From positions 558,001-622,000 of the forward strand of contig JAGVVL010000027.1 of the NCBI GenBank assembly GCA_018287875.1: a stretch of DNA of 64,000 nucleotides, in the 5' to 3' direction. The position numbers were made by a program, and so were the translations under genes. This DNA comes from Nigrospora sphaerica (taxonomy: Eukaryota; Ascomycota; Sordariomycetes; Amphisphaeriales; Apiosporaceae). The notes below the pieces were generated by a model. It was given only the letters and a program-made list of their open reading frames with translations. It did not search any database and was not told the DNA's origin. Positions 23,924 to 33,534 of the stretch are shown in pieces. The stretch's first letter is position 1. The number at the start of each line of letters is the position of its first letter.

Positions 23924-25057
23924 CTCACGTCCGAGCACGAGCTCGCAAGGGCATACCTCAACGCTAGGCGGATCCCGGAGGCGATCGAGATGTTCGAGCA
24001 CGTGGTGGCGGTGCGGAAAGAGACGCTCGACGAGAGGGATCATTCTCGCCTCGCGTCCGAGCACGAGCTCGCAAGGGCATACCTCAACGCTAGGCGGATC
24101 CCGGAGGCGATCGAGATGTTCGAGCACGTGGTGGCGGTGCGGAAAGAGACGATCGACGAGCGGGATCATAAACGGCTCGCGTCCGAACACGAGCTCGCAA
24201 GGGCATACCTCAACGCTAGGCGGATCCCGGAGGCGATCGAGATGTTCGAGCACGTGGTGGCGGTGCAGAAAGAGACGCTCGACGAGAGGGATCATTCTCG
24301 ACTCACGTCCGAGCACGAGCTCGCAAGGGCATACCTCAACGCTAGGCGGATCCCGGAGGCGATCGAGATGTTCGAGCACGTGGTGGCGGTGCGGAAAGAG
24401 ACGCTCGACGAGAGTGATCATTCTCGACTCACGTCTGAACACGAGCTCGCAAGGGCATGCCTTAACGCTAGGCGGATCCCGGAGGCGATCGAGATGTTGG
24501 AGCACGTGGTGGCAGTGCAGAAAGAGACGCTCGACGAGAGGGATCATGATCGACTCACGTCCGAGCAGGCGCTCGGAACGACATACCTCGACGATAGGCG
24601 GATCCCGGAGGCGATCGAGATATTCGAGCACGTGGTGGCGGTGCGGAAAGAGACGCTCGACGAAAGGGATCATTCTCGGCTCACGTCCGAGCACGAGCTC
24701 GGAAGAGCATACCTCAACGCCAGGCGGATCCCGGAGGCGATCGAGATGTTGGAGCACGTGACGGCGGTTGAGAAAGAGACGCTCGACGAGAGGGATCATT
24801 CTCGACTCGAGTCCGAGCACCAGCTCGCAAGGGCATACCTCGACGATAGGCGGATCCCCGAGACGATCGAGATGTTGGAGCATGTGGTGGCGGTGCGGAA
24901 AGAGACGCTCGACGAGAGGGATCATTCTCGACTCGAGTCCGAGCATGCGCTCGCAAGGGCATACCTCGACGATAGGCGGACCCCGGAGGCGATCGAGTTG
25001 CTAGAGCACGTGGTGGCCATTAAGGAGGACTTACTAGAGGAGGATGATCCTGACCGA
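23924..25057 (+). repeat. Nine 126-nt tandem TPR units in NLR-C
   Basis: Nine 42-codon units lie at a constant offset of 6672 bp from the NLR-B array. Units 1–4 are almost uniform (SEHELARAYLNARRIPEAIE), unlike units 1–4 of NLR-B. From the end of unit 4 through unit 8 the two arrays are identical at DNA level (24372–24934 against 17700–18262). Confidence 0.95.
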
Positions 25058-25249
25058 ATGGTGTCAAAGGATTTGCTAGAAGAGGCATATGAGATGATGA
25101 GCGGCGGTTCGCCGGGGTCAAGTTCATGATGTTATACGTAGCTTAACGCGAAGGGACGTAATGCGAAAGCACGTTGCGTGTAATAACATGCCGAGTCATC
25201 GATTTCGTACAGTCCATTAATGGAGAACGTTGTTATAAACTATGGAGGA

Positions 25250-25426
25250 CTGCCAGCCCTCTGTACAATACATAGGGAGCCAGAAATGGAATGCTTACAC
25301 GTCAGATCTATGTACACTACGACCAAGGCACTCGGGGTACATGGTCAGCGCCAAGAGCACCGATTGTGGCCGGTGCACAAGAAAACAAGACAGTAAACCA
25401 GGGGACACTGATTTCGCGGACGGCTG
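25250..25426. repeat. Right arm of the inverted repeat
   Basis: This arm matches the reverse complement of 13711–13886. It begins at the point where similarity between the NLR-B and NLR-C 3' flanks ends (GGAGGACTG at 18570–18578 and 25244–25252), so the arm abuts the duplication breakpoint. Confidence 0.8.
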
Positions 25427-25701
25427 ATACGTTTCCTTTGTGAGATATACAGATTGTCAAACCGCTGGACCGGAAACGACGTGGACACGCCTGGGAGCGT
25501 TTGCGAGATGGCCGCGTTTGAAGCAAAGGAGGAGTGACAGCTTTGAAGCATCTTGGCGCCATGGGCGCACCGACCACTTTTGATATTACGCTACCACTAT
25601 CGAAGGGAGGCGACAAGGCGAATGCGAAGTTTGATGGGGGCAAACGGCCAACTTCCCCTCTGCCAGATTCGGGAGACAATTAGGAAGTTGCGTTTGCGTT
25701 G

Positions 25702-27027
25702 ATGAGAGTTTGGAAACACCCCAGCGCCGGACAGGCTGGATTATTACAGGCAACCATCGCTCGCAGCATAAGAACAGCATGTCTTCCCCCGTCCCCGTCG
25801 AGAACGACAGCCTCTCCTGGCTACCACCACCATTATCACCATCGTCGACCTAGTCGTCGTCTTCGTCGCCGTCGTTCTCTTCGCCACCAACCCCTTGGTA
25901 ATACTCTCGCGAGACCGGACCCGGCTCGCAACATTGCCGTGCCGCGCGGGTGGTACCCCGCTCAAGGCCTCGTCCCGCTCGGCCCCAGTAGCAGTGATGA
26001 CCAGACGGGCCCCCTTGAGCTGCCCGACGGCCGTCTCGTCTGCCGTCCTCACGGCCTCACTATTGTAAGTCGGTCCTTTCTTGGTGATCCTCCCCTTTGC
26101 TGCCGCCCTCCATGCCACTGACGCCGGCATGTCTTTAGTGCCCCCAGTGCTGTGTGGACTTTAGCTTCATGGAGGAGAACGTAACCCGGGACGATGTGGA
26201 CGGGGACAGCGAGGAATGGGAGCCGCCGCTCATCAAGGGCACCGGCCGCGCCTTTCCCTCTCGCTTCTTGCCACCTTCGGACTTCATTGCGCCCCTTCAG
26301 CTGTTCTCCGATAGACGGAGATTCTCCAGCGAAAAGCGGTAAGTGTCTTTTCCACAGGCCCGCGACGTGGCCGAGATGGCACGACCTGGCTGCGACTCGA
26401 CCGATGGCCTCTTCCCTCTCGGGGCCTTCCGGCTGACTCTTGGGCAGCTTTCGCTTTATCCACCAGGACGATGAAAGAATCGTCCTCGTCTTCACCGACG
26501 GCGCCTGTCTCCGCAATGGCCAGGCCGAGCCCCGCGCTGCCTGGGCCTTTGTCGACGGCCAAGATAGTCAGGGCGCGCTGGAGAAGCTCGCCGGCCGCCT
26601 GGAGAAGCGGGGCCCCTTTGGTGCGCCTTGCGTGCAGACCAACAACCGCGCCGAGCTCCGCGCCGTCCTGGCGGCCCTGCGCTCGTGCTTTTGGCCGTCC
26701 GAGGGCTTCCACACGGTCGTCGTGGCCACGGACTCGGAATACGTGGTCGAAGGCGCCACGACGTGGGCCCGCGAGTGGGTGCGGAACGCCTGGCGCACGC
26801 TGGCCTACACCGACGTCAAGAACCGCGACCTCTGGGAGGCGCTGCTGGGCGAGGTGGAGCAGTACCAACGCCACGGCCTCTCCATCCAGTTCTGGCGCAT
26901 CCCGCGCGCATGGAACGCCGATGCCGACGCGGTTGCCAAGGAGGCCGCCGCCACGCACGCGGATAAGAACCACTGGGTGGACGTGACGACGTGGCGAGAG
27001 ACACAATGGCGGCGGCACCGGGGATGA
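25702..27027 (+). CDS. RNase H-domain protein
   Basis: The proposed model is join(25702..26064, 26139..26338, 26448..27027), 380 aa, with both introns GT–AG and in phase. The C-terminal half is an RNase H1-type fold. Four acidic residues are visible in order: Asp in VFTDGACL, Glu in NNRAELRAVL, Asp in ATDSEYVV and Asp in NADADAVAKEAA. This suggests cleavage of RNA in RNA–DNA hybrids. Upstream lies PRGWYPAQGLVPLG, then a Cys/His cluster (CRPHGLTICPQCCVDFSF) that spans intron 1 and may bind zinc. The start is uncertain. The first in-frame ATG (25702) adds a basic, His/Arg-rich N-terminus that looks weakly conserved, and the better-placed ATG at 25779 is in another frame that soon stops. The similar fungal proteins I know carry the same Cys-rich preface, but their role is not established. 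Confidence 0.75.
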
Positions 27028-28219
27028 ATCCGGCCCGGGAATAGTCACTGCGGTGCACATATGGTTTATTCCATGTATTGGAGTATCACTTACACGAAGG
27101 TGCTGGTTCAGAGACCAATGATACGAAGTCGCTCATTGGCCCGTTTGAGCACACTCCTGGGAGAAGACACACGGTAAAGAGCTGGACGTAATAGGAGATG
27201 AATCGTGAATGCCACCTCGAACGGCCAACCTGAACGTGAAGGATGTCGGACGTACTAACAGGCCATCGTACTCCTCCCTCTTCGCTGGACATATAAGAGT
27301 CCCAGTGCTGGTAGTTCACGTGCCCCCACGGCAAGCGGCGTGGTAACCCGTGGCTGTTGGTAACGAAAGAAGACAGAAACGGTTGTCGATGTTGCTAATG
27401 ATGGTGGTAATGAGATGTATACCACGGATTGATTATATTGTCTCATTTGCGGCGAGCGTCCGAAGCCCTCTCCGCCGGGGCTTCCACTGACGGCGCCTTA
27501 AGACACACGGCAGGTGAGCTCTGGGGAAAGCGCAGGCTGGGTAGCGTCTAACAGTAGCCAGCACGTCCCAGAAAATGAAAACTTGCCCACAGGCGCCACA
27601 GCCGTGCGCGAAGCACGTCGGAAGGATGCACGGGGCCATCCACGTATACCGTAGCAACACGTCCATCCACCGCCAAGACGCACGAGCTGGTGAATTTTTC
27701 GTTTCTACCCCCCAAACTGAGAGGAACGAACCCACGGCCCGTCGACGGGGGCCTGCCGCAAAGACGGACCTACGGTCTTCGCATCAAACAACCACCCCGA
27801 TGACGAACTTCTCACGGTATGGATGACGGGGCGGTGTGGGCACAACGACCAACGCCCGAGAGCGAGCCGGCACGTTTACCCGCGCGCAAGCCCATCTTCC
27901 GGCGCCAGCACGCATGGAGGAGAAGGAGAGAAGACGGCCGACGACTGAGAAAATATGAAATGACGAAAGCAAAAGAGAAAAAAACAAAAACAAAAACACG
28001 GGGAAACAGGTTGCACTCGGCAGGATCGAACTCACGGGTCGAATGGAATAACCACCATATCGTCCGTGCACTCAGTCATTCCAGTGGCATCACGAATAGC
28101 GCACGGATCACCGACACCATCACCACCAGCGCGTCGGCCCCCCTCACCACCATGAAAATCCCATTGAGACGCAAAAAGAGACTCACGACGGAGTCAAAAA
28201 TGAGCTATCCACCTTATAC
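27028..28219. other. Intergenic, no supported gene
   Basis: No coding sequence is evident. An A-rich tract of short oligo-A runs at about 27970–28005 is followed at 28010–28060 by a segment whose minus strand resembles the T-arm end of a tRNA, without a complete cloverleaf. Confidence 0.4.
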
Positions 28220-28356
28220 TGTCCTCGGCGAGACTCGAACTCGCGGCCTTTGGATATCAGGAAGGAGCGACTGAGTTGCTCTTGCCTTCTTCTCTTTTCG
28301 AGAAGTCACATCTTGCGATATGAGACCAACGCTCTAACCAACTGAGCCACGAAGAC
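28220..28356 (-). tRNA. tRNA-Met (CAT, elongator) with 63-nt intron
   Basis: Read on the minus strand, the acceptor GTCTTCG pairs with CGAGGAC with one G–T pair, and the discriminator is A. The D-arm is GCTC/GAGC with the loop AGTTGGTTA. The anticodon stem is TTGGT/TCCAA and the T-arm GCGAG-TTCGAGT-CTCGC. The loop reads CT-CAT-A, so the anticodon is CAT. The T–T mismatch at the base of the anticodon stem matches yeast elongator tRNA-Met. An intron at 28256–28318 follows position 37, the canonical site. The mature length is 74 nt. The elongator rather than initiator identity rests on the TTCG T-loop and this anticodon stem. Confidence 0.9.
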
Positions 28357-29776
28357 TGTTAAGCAGTGAACTGCTTAGTGGATTGCTGGTTGTTGAAACA
28401 ATAGCTTCTTATTTGTCAATATAGCTCAAAGGGATAAGGGAGTTGACAAGGTTTGCCAAGTGAAGGGGGGCCGGTGAGGCTAGGAGCTAATGGGTGGGGC
28501 GCTAAGGCGGCGCCCCGTCCGAATGGGTTCTTCTTCTTTCCCTCCAGGACCAACCAGTTCCCGACTAGACCGAACCTCTGGGTGAGGGGTCATCTCGAGC
28601 TTCCCAAGCTCCGTCGCGGCGGAGCCGACCGGGCAGGGGGGAAAGGGGGTAACACACAGCGGATGGGGCTCGCGAGGAAGCTTCCCCTCCCCGCCTCTAT
28701 GCAAAGACGAGAAAACCGGGATGGGCGGGAACACAGGGGAAAAGGGACGAAGGGACGGCATGAAACCCAGATCCAAACCCCTCCCTCGCCCATCTATGAA
28801 CGGTCCGACGACCGCTCGCTTCACCGCCCTTGACGTGGCAAAGGGTCCTTCTCCTCCTGAGACGTCGGCCAGCTGGATGGAAAAGGATAGGATAGGCCAT
28901 CGGAGGCAGGCCGGTTGAAGGAAAAAAAAAAAAAAGAAGCGCCCACGTCAGTGACGGTCAGGGCGGGCGTCCTCCCCTCCAACAGGCTGGGCCTTCGATA
29001 GGCCGTATGCCATGTCTCCGTATTGGTCGTTACCTGGTATTTCTTCATGTGGAGTAGTGCCCCTCGCAAGACAAGGCGACGCCCGTCTCCATTTTCGTTA
29101 TCAAGACCGGCCAGTTCGATGTACAAACAAACCACCACGACGGGTCGACGGGTCCTCGACCCTCTACGCAGAAGGGGGAACAAAACAAACGCCCCGGCCG
29201 CTCTACCGGAGCGACGCTAGAAGAGCGTCCCAGCCCGGGCCTGTTTTCTTTGTCCGCCCCTCGCTACGCACGCGGGCCCCCCTCGTCGTCCGCCCCTGAG
29301 GATTTCTCACCACCCGCCCCCCGACCAACGACACATACTCGACGCCTACGCGCATGCTACGACCAAAGGAGTAAATGGCCTCGCCGTCCCCGCGCTAGCC
29401 AGCGAGAAGACGGCGCCCCCAGAACGCTAGGGCGTTCCGCCGGAAAAGCGGGCGCGCCCGCGAGCATTTTCCCTGCTTGAGTCGGCGCATAATCGATTGT
29501 TGCTGCTGGACTGGGGAAGCCAATGGAGTCGGGAAGGCGACGAGCTCACCAAGATGCTACGCGGTTACCGTCTCCATGTGGCTTCCAGCCCACACCGACA
29601 ATTACTGCTCGGAACACGGTCAGGCACAAGACGCCACGGGCACGCCCGCCTACGGTCGGGGTCGCGTCGCAACCACCGAGTTTGCACATATGCGAAGGAA
29701 ACGTAGAGAACACAGTAGCCGTCGTAAAAACAAGTCAAAACTTTTATTGGCATTCTCAACACGTCTCCCACTACTC
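28357..29776. other. Intergenic, no supported gene
   Basis: This is GC-rich sequence with short overlapping chance frames on both strands and an oligo-A tract at 28921–28936. The last ~100 bases are presumably the 3' UTR of IRE1 on the minus strand. Confidence 0.4.
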
Positions 29777-32700
29777 CTACGGCTTCATGGGCTCAAAGTA
29801 CTCGCGGAACCGAGTGGCGTCCTGCAGGTCCAACATGTAGATGATGTCGTAGCAGATGACGAGCAAGTTGGGGAACCGCCGCGTCCAGTACCCGAGGTAC
29901 TCTTCGTAGCTCGTGCCCACCGACTTCTTGAGCGCCTCCGACATGTCTTCTCGGTGGTTCCACTTGTTGCGCAGGGCCCGCAGCAGATCCAGCAGCCGGC
30001 TGCCCGTGTACTTGCGCTGCTTGCCCAGGCTCTCCACAAAGTCCTTGGTCAGGCACTTGAGGAAATCCCCGCGGCAGATGTCGGGCGCGTACTTTTCGAG
30101 CGTGACGAGGGCCTCCGAGGGCGGGTCGCGCTGCTCCTTCTCAAAGTGATCCGACACGTCACACAGGAACGTGAGCCGTTTCTTGGCGTCCCAAAAGAAA
30201 GGGTGCGCCATGACCTCGCGGATGTTGGGCCGCTGGCGCGGCTCCGACTGCAGCATCAGCCGGATGAGGTTTTCCGCCTCGAACGCGTAATCGCCGAGAA
30301 CGTCGAGCGGTTGCAGGTTGAGCTGGCCCTTTCGAATGTTTACTTCGCGCATGTAGCGGTCGCCGCAGTCGAACGGGTGCGAGCCCTTGGTAAGCACGTA
30401 AAAGAACACGAGGCCCAGGCTGAAGATGTCAATCGCCCGCGTCGCGCGGCGGTTGGGTATGAGGCCCGAGCTGATGAGCTGGCTGGACTCGCTGTGGTGG
30501 GAACTCGTCATCGAGTGGGAACTCTCGCGCGCGTCGTCGTCGAGCAACAGCTCCGGCGCCCGCCAGCCCGACGTTCCGGCCGCGTGCGCCGTCGTGGCGC
30601 CAAACGACGACTGGGCGCCGTCGAGCTTCTTACACAAACCAAAGTCGGAAACCACCAGCCGTGGCCGCCCGTCCTTGGTCATGGTCACCAAGATGTTCTG
30701 CGGCTTCAGGTCGCGGTGGACAATGCGCAAATTGTGCAGGTGGCTCAGCCCGTTGGCAATTTGCAGCAGCACGTGGGGTATGTCCATCTCGCCCGCGCGG
30801 GCCAGTTCCCGGTGCATGTGCGGTTTGTCGACAATGTCGGCAAGCGAGGCGTGGCAGCGCTCGAGCGCAATGTACAAGAAGGCGTTCTCCTGGTGGAAGG
30901 CGTAGTATTGTATCACTGGAGCACGGTTAGGGGGCTTCGACGCCACGGCGGGACGGCGCGGGACGGCTTACCATTAGGGTGATTGTCGCTCTCGAGCAGC
31001 AACTGCGTCTCTTGGTAGGCAATGTCGTAAAAGACGGCAAGCATCCGCTTGACGGCAACTTCTCGCATGTGAAACGTGCCCGAGTACACGACGGTGCCGT
31101 TGCTACCCATGCCGAGCTGGTCGTCGAGGTTGACCCGCAGGCCGTTGGTGGTCTCGAAACCGGCCGCACTGACATCGCGCGGGTCGTCGACGACGGATTT
31201 GACATTCGGCTTCAGTTGCGTCTCGGGCGGGATGTGCTTGATTCGGTTGATGTCCTCATCGGTGGGGCCGCTGTTGGATCTGTCATCCGAAGACTGCGAG
31301 GACGTGTCTTGCTTCTTCTTCTTGTGCTTGGTGCCGCCTCGGGTGCCACGGTGCGTTTTCTTCTTCTTCTTCTCCGGCGACTCGCCATTGGCCAGCGGGG
31401 CCTGCAGCGGCGAGCCGTCTTGCGGCATCTCGGAATTCGGCTCGGTCCGCACATCGGCGCCTGTTTCGGGCACAGCCGACCGGTCCGCGGGAGGTACCTT
31501 GGCCGCGTCCTCGCCAGGCACGTTGGCCTGGGCGTGGGTCGGAACCTCGGCCGGCGCCTCCCGTCCGACGTACGTAGCGACATCGTCCGACGACGCACTG
31601 GACGCTTCCAACGACGTGGCAATCCCGGATTCCAGCCGGCGGTGTCCAGGCTTGCCGTAGCGGGCAGCCCAAATGGCACACAAGATGATGGGAATGAGCA
31701 AGGGGTTGAGGACGATGTCGAGGACCCGCGCGTATGCGTATTCGGGGATGGTGCGGAACTTGTCCACGATGGTCAAATCCGACTCGGGGTCGTGTACCTG
31801 GAGCGAAGCATTGTCGTGGTAGTCGTGAACTTCATCATCGTCCTGGCGATCCGGAAGGCCGGGAGGCAAGCTCGACCACGGAACTAAATCATTGGGGAGG
31901 TCGGTGTCTTCTTGCACACTGCCGATGAGGTGGTTGCCGACCAAGGCCTTCTCGACCAGGGCGTCGTCATAGCTCCAGGTTCCCTCGAACCGGTCCCGCG
32001 AATGGATTTGCGCGAGTGGAGCATTGGCCATCAGGGGGTACGAGAAGCTCGACATGGCGAACCAGCTGCCGCTCTCGGTGCGGTTTAGGTAAACGGCCTT
32101 AGTTCGAGCCCCGTCGCCGGGCGCGACGGGCGGTCTTGGCTGAGGCAAGAGAACGAGCTCCGGGTTGCTCCCGGCGGGAACGTCGTCCGGACGCGCCACA
32201 TCAAACACTCGGGCCGCCGGGCCCAGGAACCTGAGTGGGCTCTGGGCGGTGACGTTGCCGGCGTCAACCGAGTAGAGCCGTCCGTTGGAGGCGCTGGTGA
32301 GGACGCGGTTGTCTTGGGTGGTCCTGTATTGGCGGTGGAGGTCCTGGTCGAAGCTGTTGGGCCCCCACTCCGAGTACCGCAAGGTAGCAAGCGGTCTTCC
32401 GTCGTCCTGCCGGTGAATGCTGACGGTGTACTCGGTACGGCTGAGGGTGATGGTGCCCGTGTTGCCGCAAGCCTCGGATTGCGAGTCCACCAGGCCGTTG
32501 GGCGGGAAACAAGTGGCGCCCTCTTCGACTTGCGAGCCGCCCTGACCGAACCACTTAAGAACACGCCCGGTGGCGGCGTCCATGCTGACCATGGTCGTCT
32601 TCTTATCGCCCGTGTAGACGACGGGAGGGTTGGGCACGGCGTAGGGGCCAAGCTCGTCGACCAGCTGCTTCATGGTGAAGCCGGTGGGCATGAGGCCGGA

Positions 32701-33534
32701 GCCGACGCCCGACGGCATCCACACGTAGACGGGGCCGTCCTGGGTGGGTTCGACGGCCCATATGTAATCGTCGAGGGGATGGTAACGGTAGTCCTCGCCG
32801 AGGGTGTTGTTGGGTCGGTGATGGAGAGTCTCAACGGTGGGCTGGACCACTTGGAGGTGCCAGCGCTCGTCGCCCGAGTCCTTGCTCAGGGCGTGCAGGT
32901 GTCCATCGACGGTCGCCACAAGAACATAGTCTTCTACTTCCCATCTCTCCAGACTCCGCGCAGAATGCGGCGAGGACAAGCCAGCCCCGGAAAGGATGCT
33001 GGTCAGCTGTCTAGGAGATTTGGAGGCTCGAACGGGGAAATCCGGAGCCACAGTAGCGAGGGCGCTCGCATCGTGATGATTTGGGTAGTCGTTGTTGGGC
33101 TGGCTGACGCCGTACTTTTTATCGCGGCCGTGGTGGGCCGTGGTGACGGTGTCGCGGCCCTGCCTGCCCGAGGGGGCAACGGTCGCGGCTAGTTTGCCCA
33201 GGGCGTGGTCGTCCTCCAAGGGCGACGAGCCGTAGCGAGGCCGGCTGGGCGGCTCGCGGCGGTCGTCCGACGACCGGGCGACGTCGTAGTCGCCATCCTC
33301 CTGGTTCTTCAGGCGACGGTGGACGTCGGCCGGGTGGCGTTCGGCGGGTGCATTGCCGTGGAGGATGTTGGCGACCTGGGGCTGGTGGTAACGCAGTTGC
33401 TGTTGCTTAGGGTGCTGCTGCTGAGCATCGGCAAGCGTGAGCCACGGCAGTACGAAGAAGGCCAAGGCCAGGAGGACTTTGCCTCTACGCTGGTCAGCGA
33501 CGAGCCGTCCTTCGCCAGGAGGCCGTCGCAACAT
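29777..33534 (-). CDS. IRE1: IRE1: ER stress sensor kinase/endoribonuclease
   Basis: This is the single-pass ER membrane sensor of the unfolded protein response. It splices the HAC1-type transcription-factor mRNA. The model is complement(join(29777..30915, 30973..33534)) with one residual base at 30972, 1233 aa, and the 56-nt intron (30916–30971) rejoins NHPN to VIQYY. The start at 33534 is chosen because it gives a basic N-terminus and a signal peptide (residues ~18–36); the upstream open frame has no ATG. The luminal PQQ-like domain spans ~195–540. The transmembrane helix is at ~604–624. A basic Lys-rich linker covers ~720–742. Kinase motifs are the glycine loop (808–816), Lys829, HRD (921–923) and DFG (945–947). 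The KEN RNase domain ends the protein, with RNKWNH supplying the Arg, Asn and His expected for catalysis. Confidence 0.95.

Larger units (their letters stand above)
21344..25129 (+). pseudogene. NLR-C: PNP–NB-ARC–TPR paralogue with one in-frame TAG
   Basis: This is a direct-repeat paralogue of NLR-B. The model is join(21344..22352, 22431..22505, 22608..25129), and exon 1 (1009 nt) and exon 2 (75 nt) have exactly the NLR-B lengths. The PNP domain is intact (GVCGAVPF, LGDVIIGEG, FEMEGAGVWD), as is the P-loop GLGGVGKT. Codon 430 is TAG (22811–22813) where NLR-B has TGG in SIFWLP. The frame is otherwise open for 1201 codons, through WLLIVDNADD, LFTTRS, LPLAITQAAAY and nine TPR units. Conventional translation gives a 429-aa PNP/P-loop fragment. 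A reinitiated product from the ATG at 22883 would lack the P-loop. It may be a recent pseudogene, a deliberately truncated PNP protein, or a gene whose stop is recoded in RNA. Sequence alone cannot decide between these. Confidence 0.8.

Noticed and set aside
22883..25129. NLR-C 3' part as an independent NB/TPR gene starting at ATG 22883
   Set aside because: The frame is continuous with the upstream exons, which carry the P-loop. An independent gene would lack the nucleotide-binding loop, so I treat it as one interrupted gene.
28010..28080. Second tRNA on the minus strand
   Set aside because: A T-loop-like GAGTTCGATCC and partial acceptor pairing are present, but the T-stem has two mismatches and the anticodon arm cannot be folded. 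At most it is a remnant.
29477..30982. 501-codon plus-strand frame opposite the IRE1 kinase exon
   Set aside because: It is a shadow of the kinase/KEN exon, and no domain is visible.
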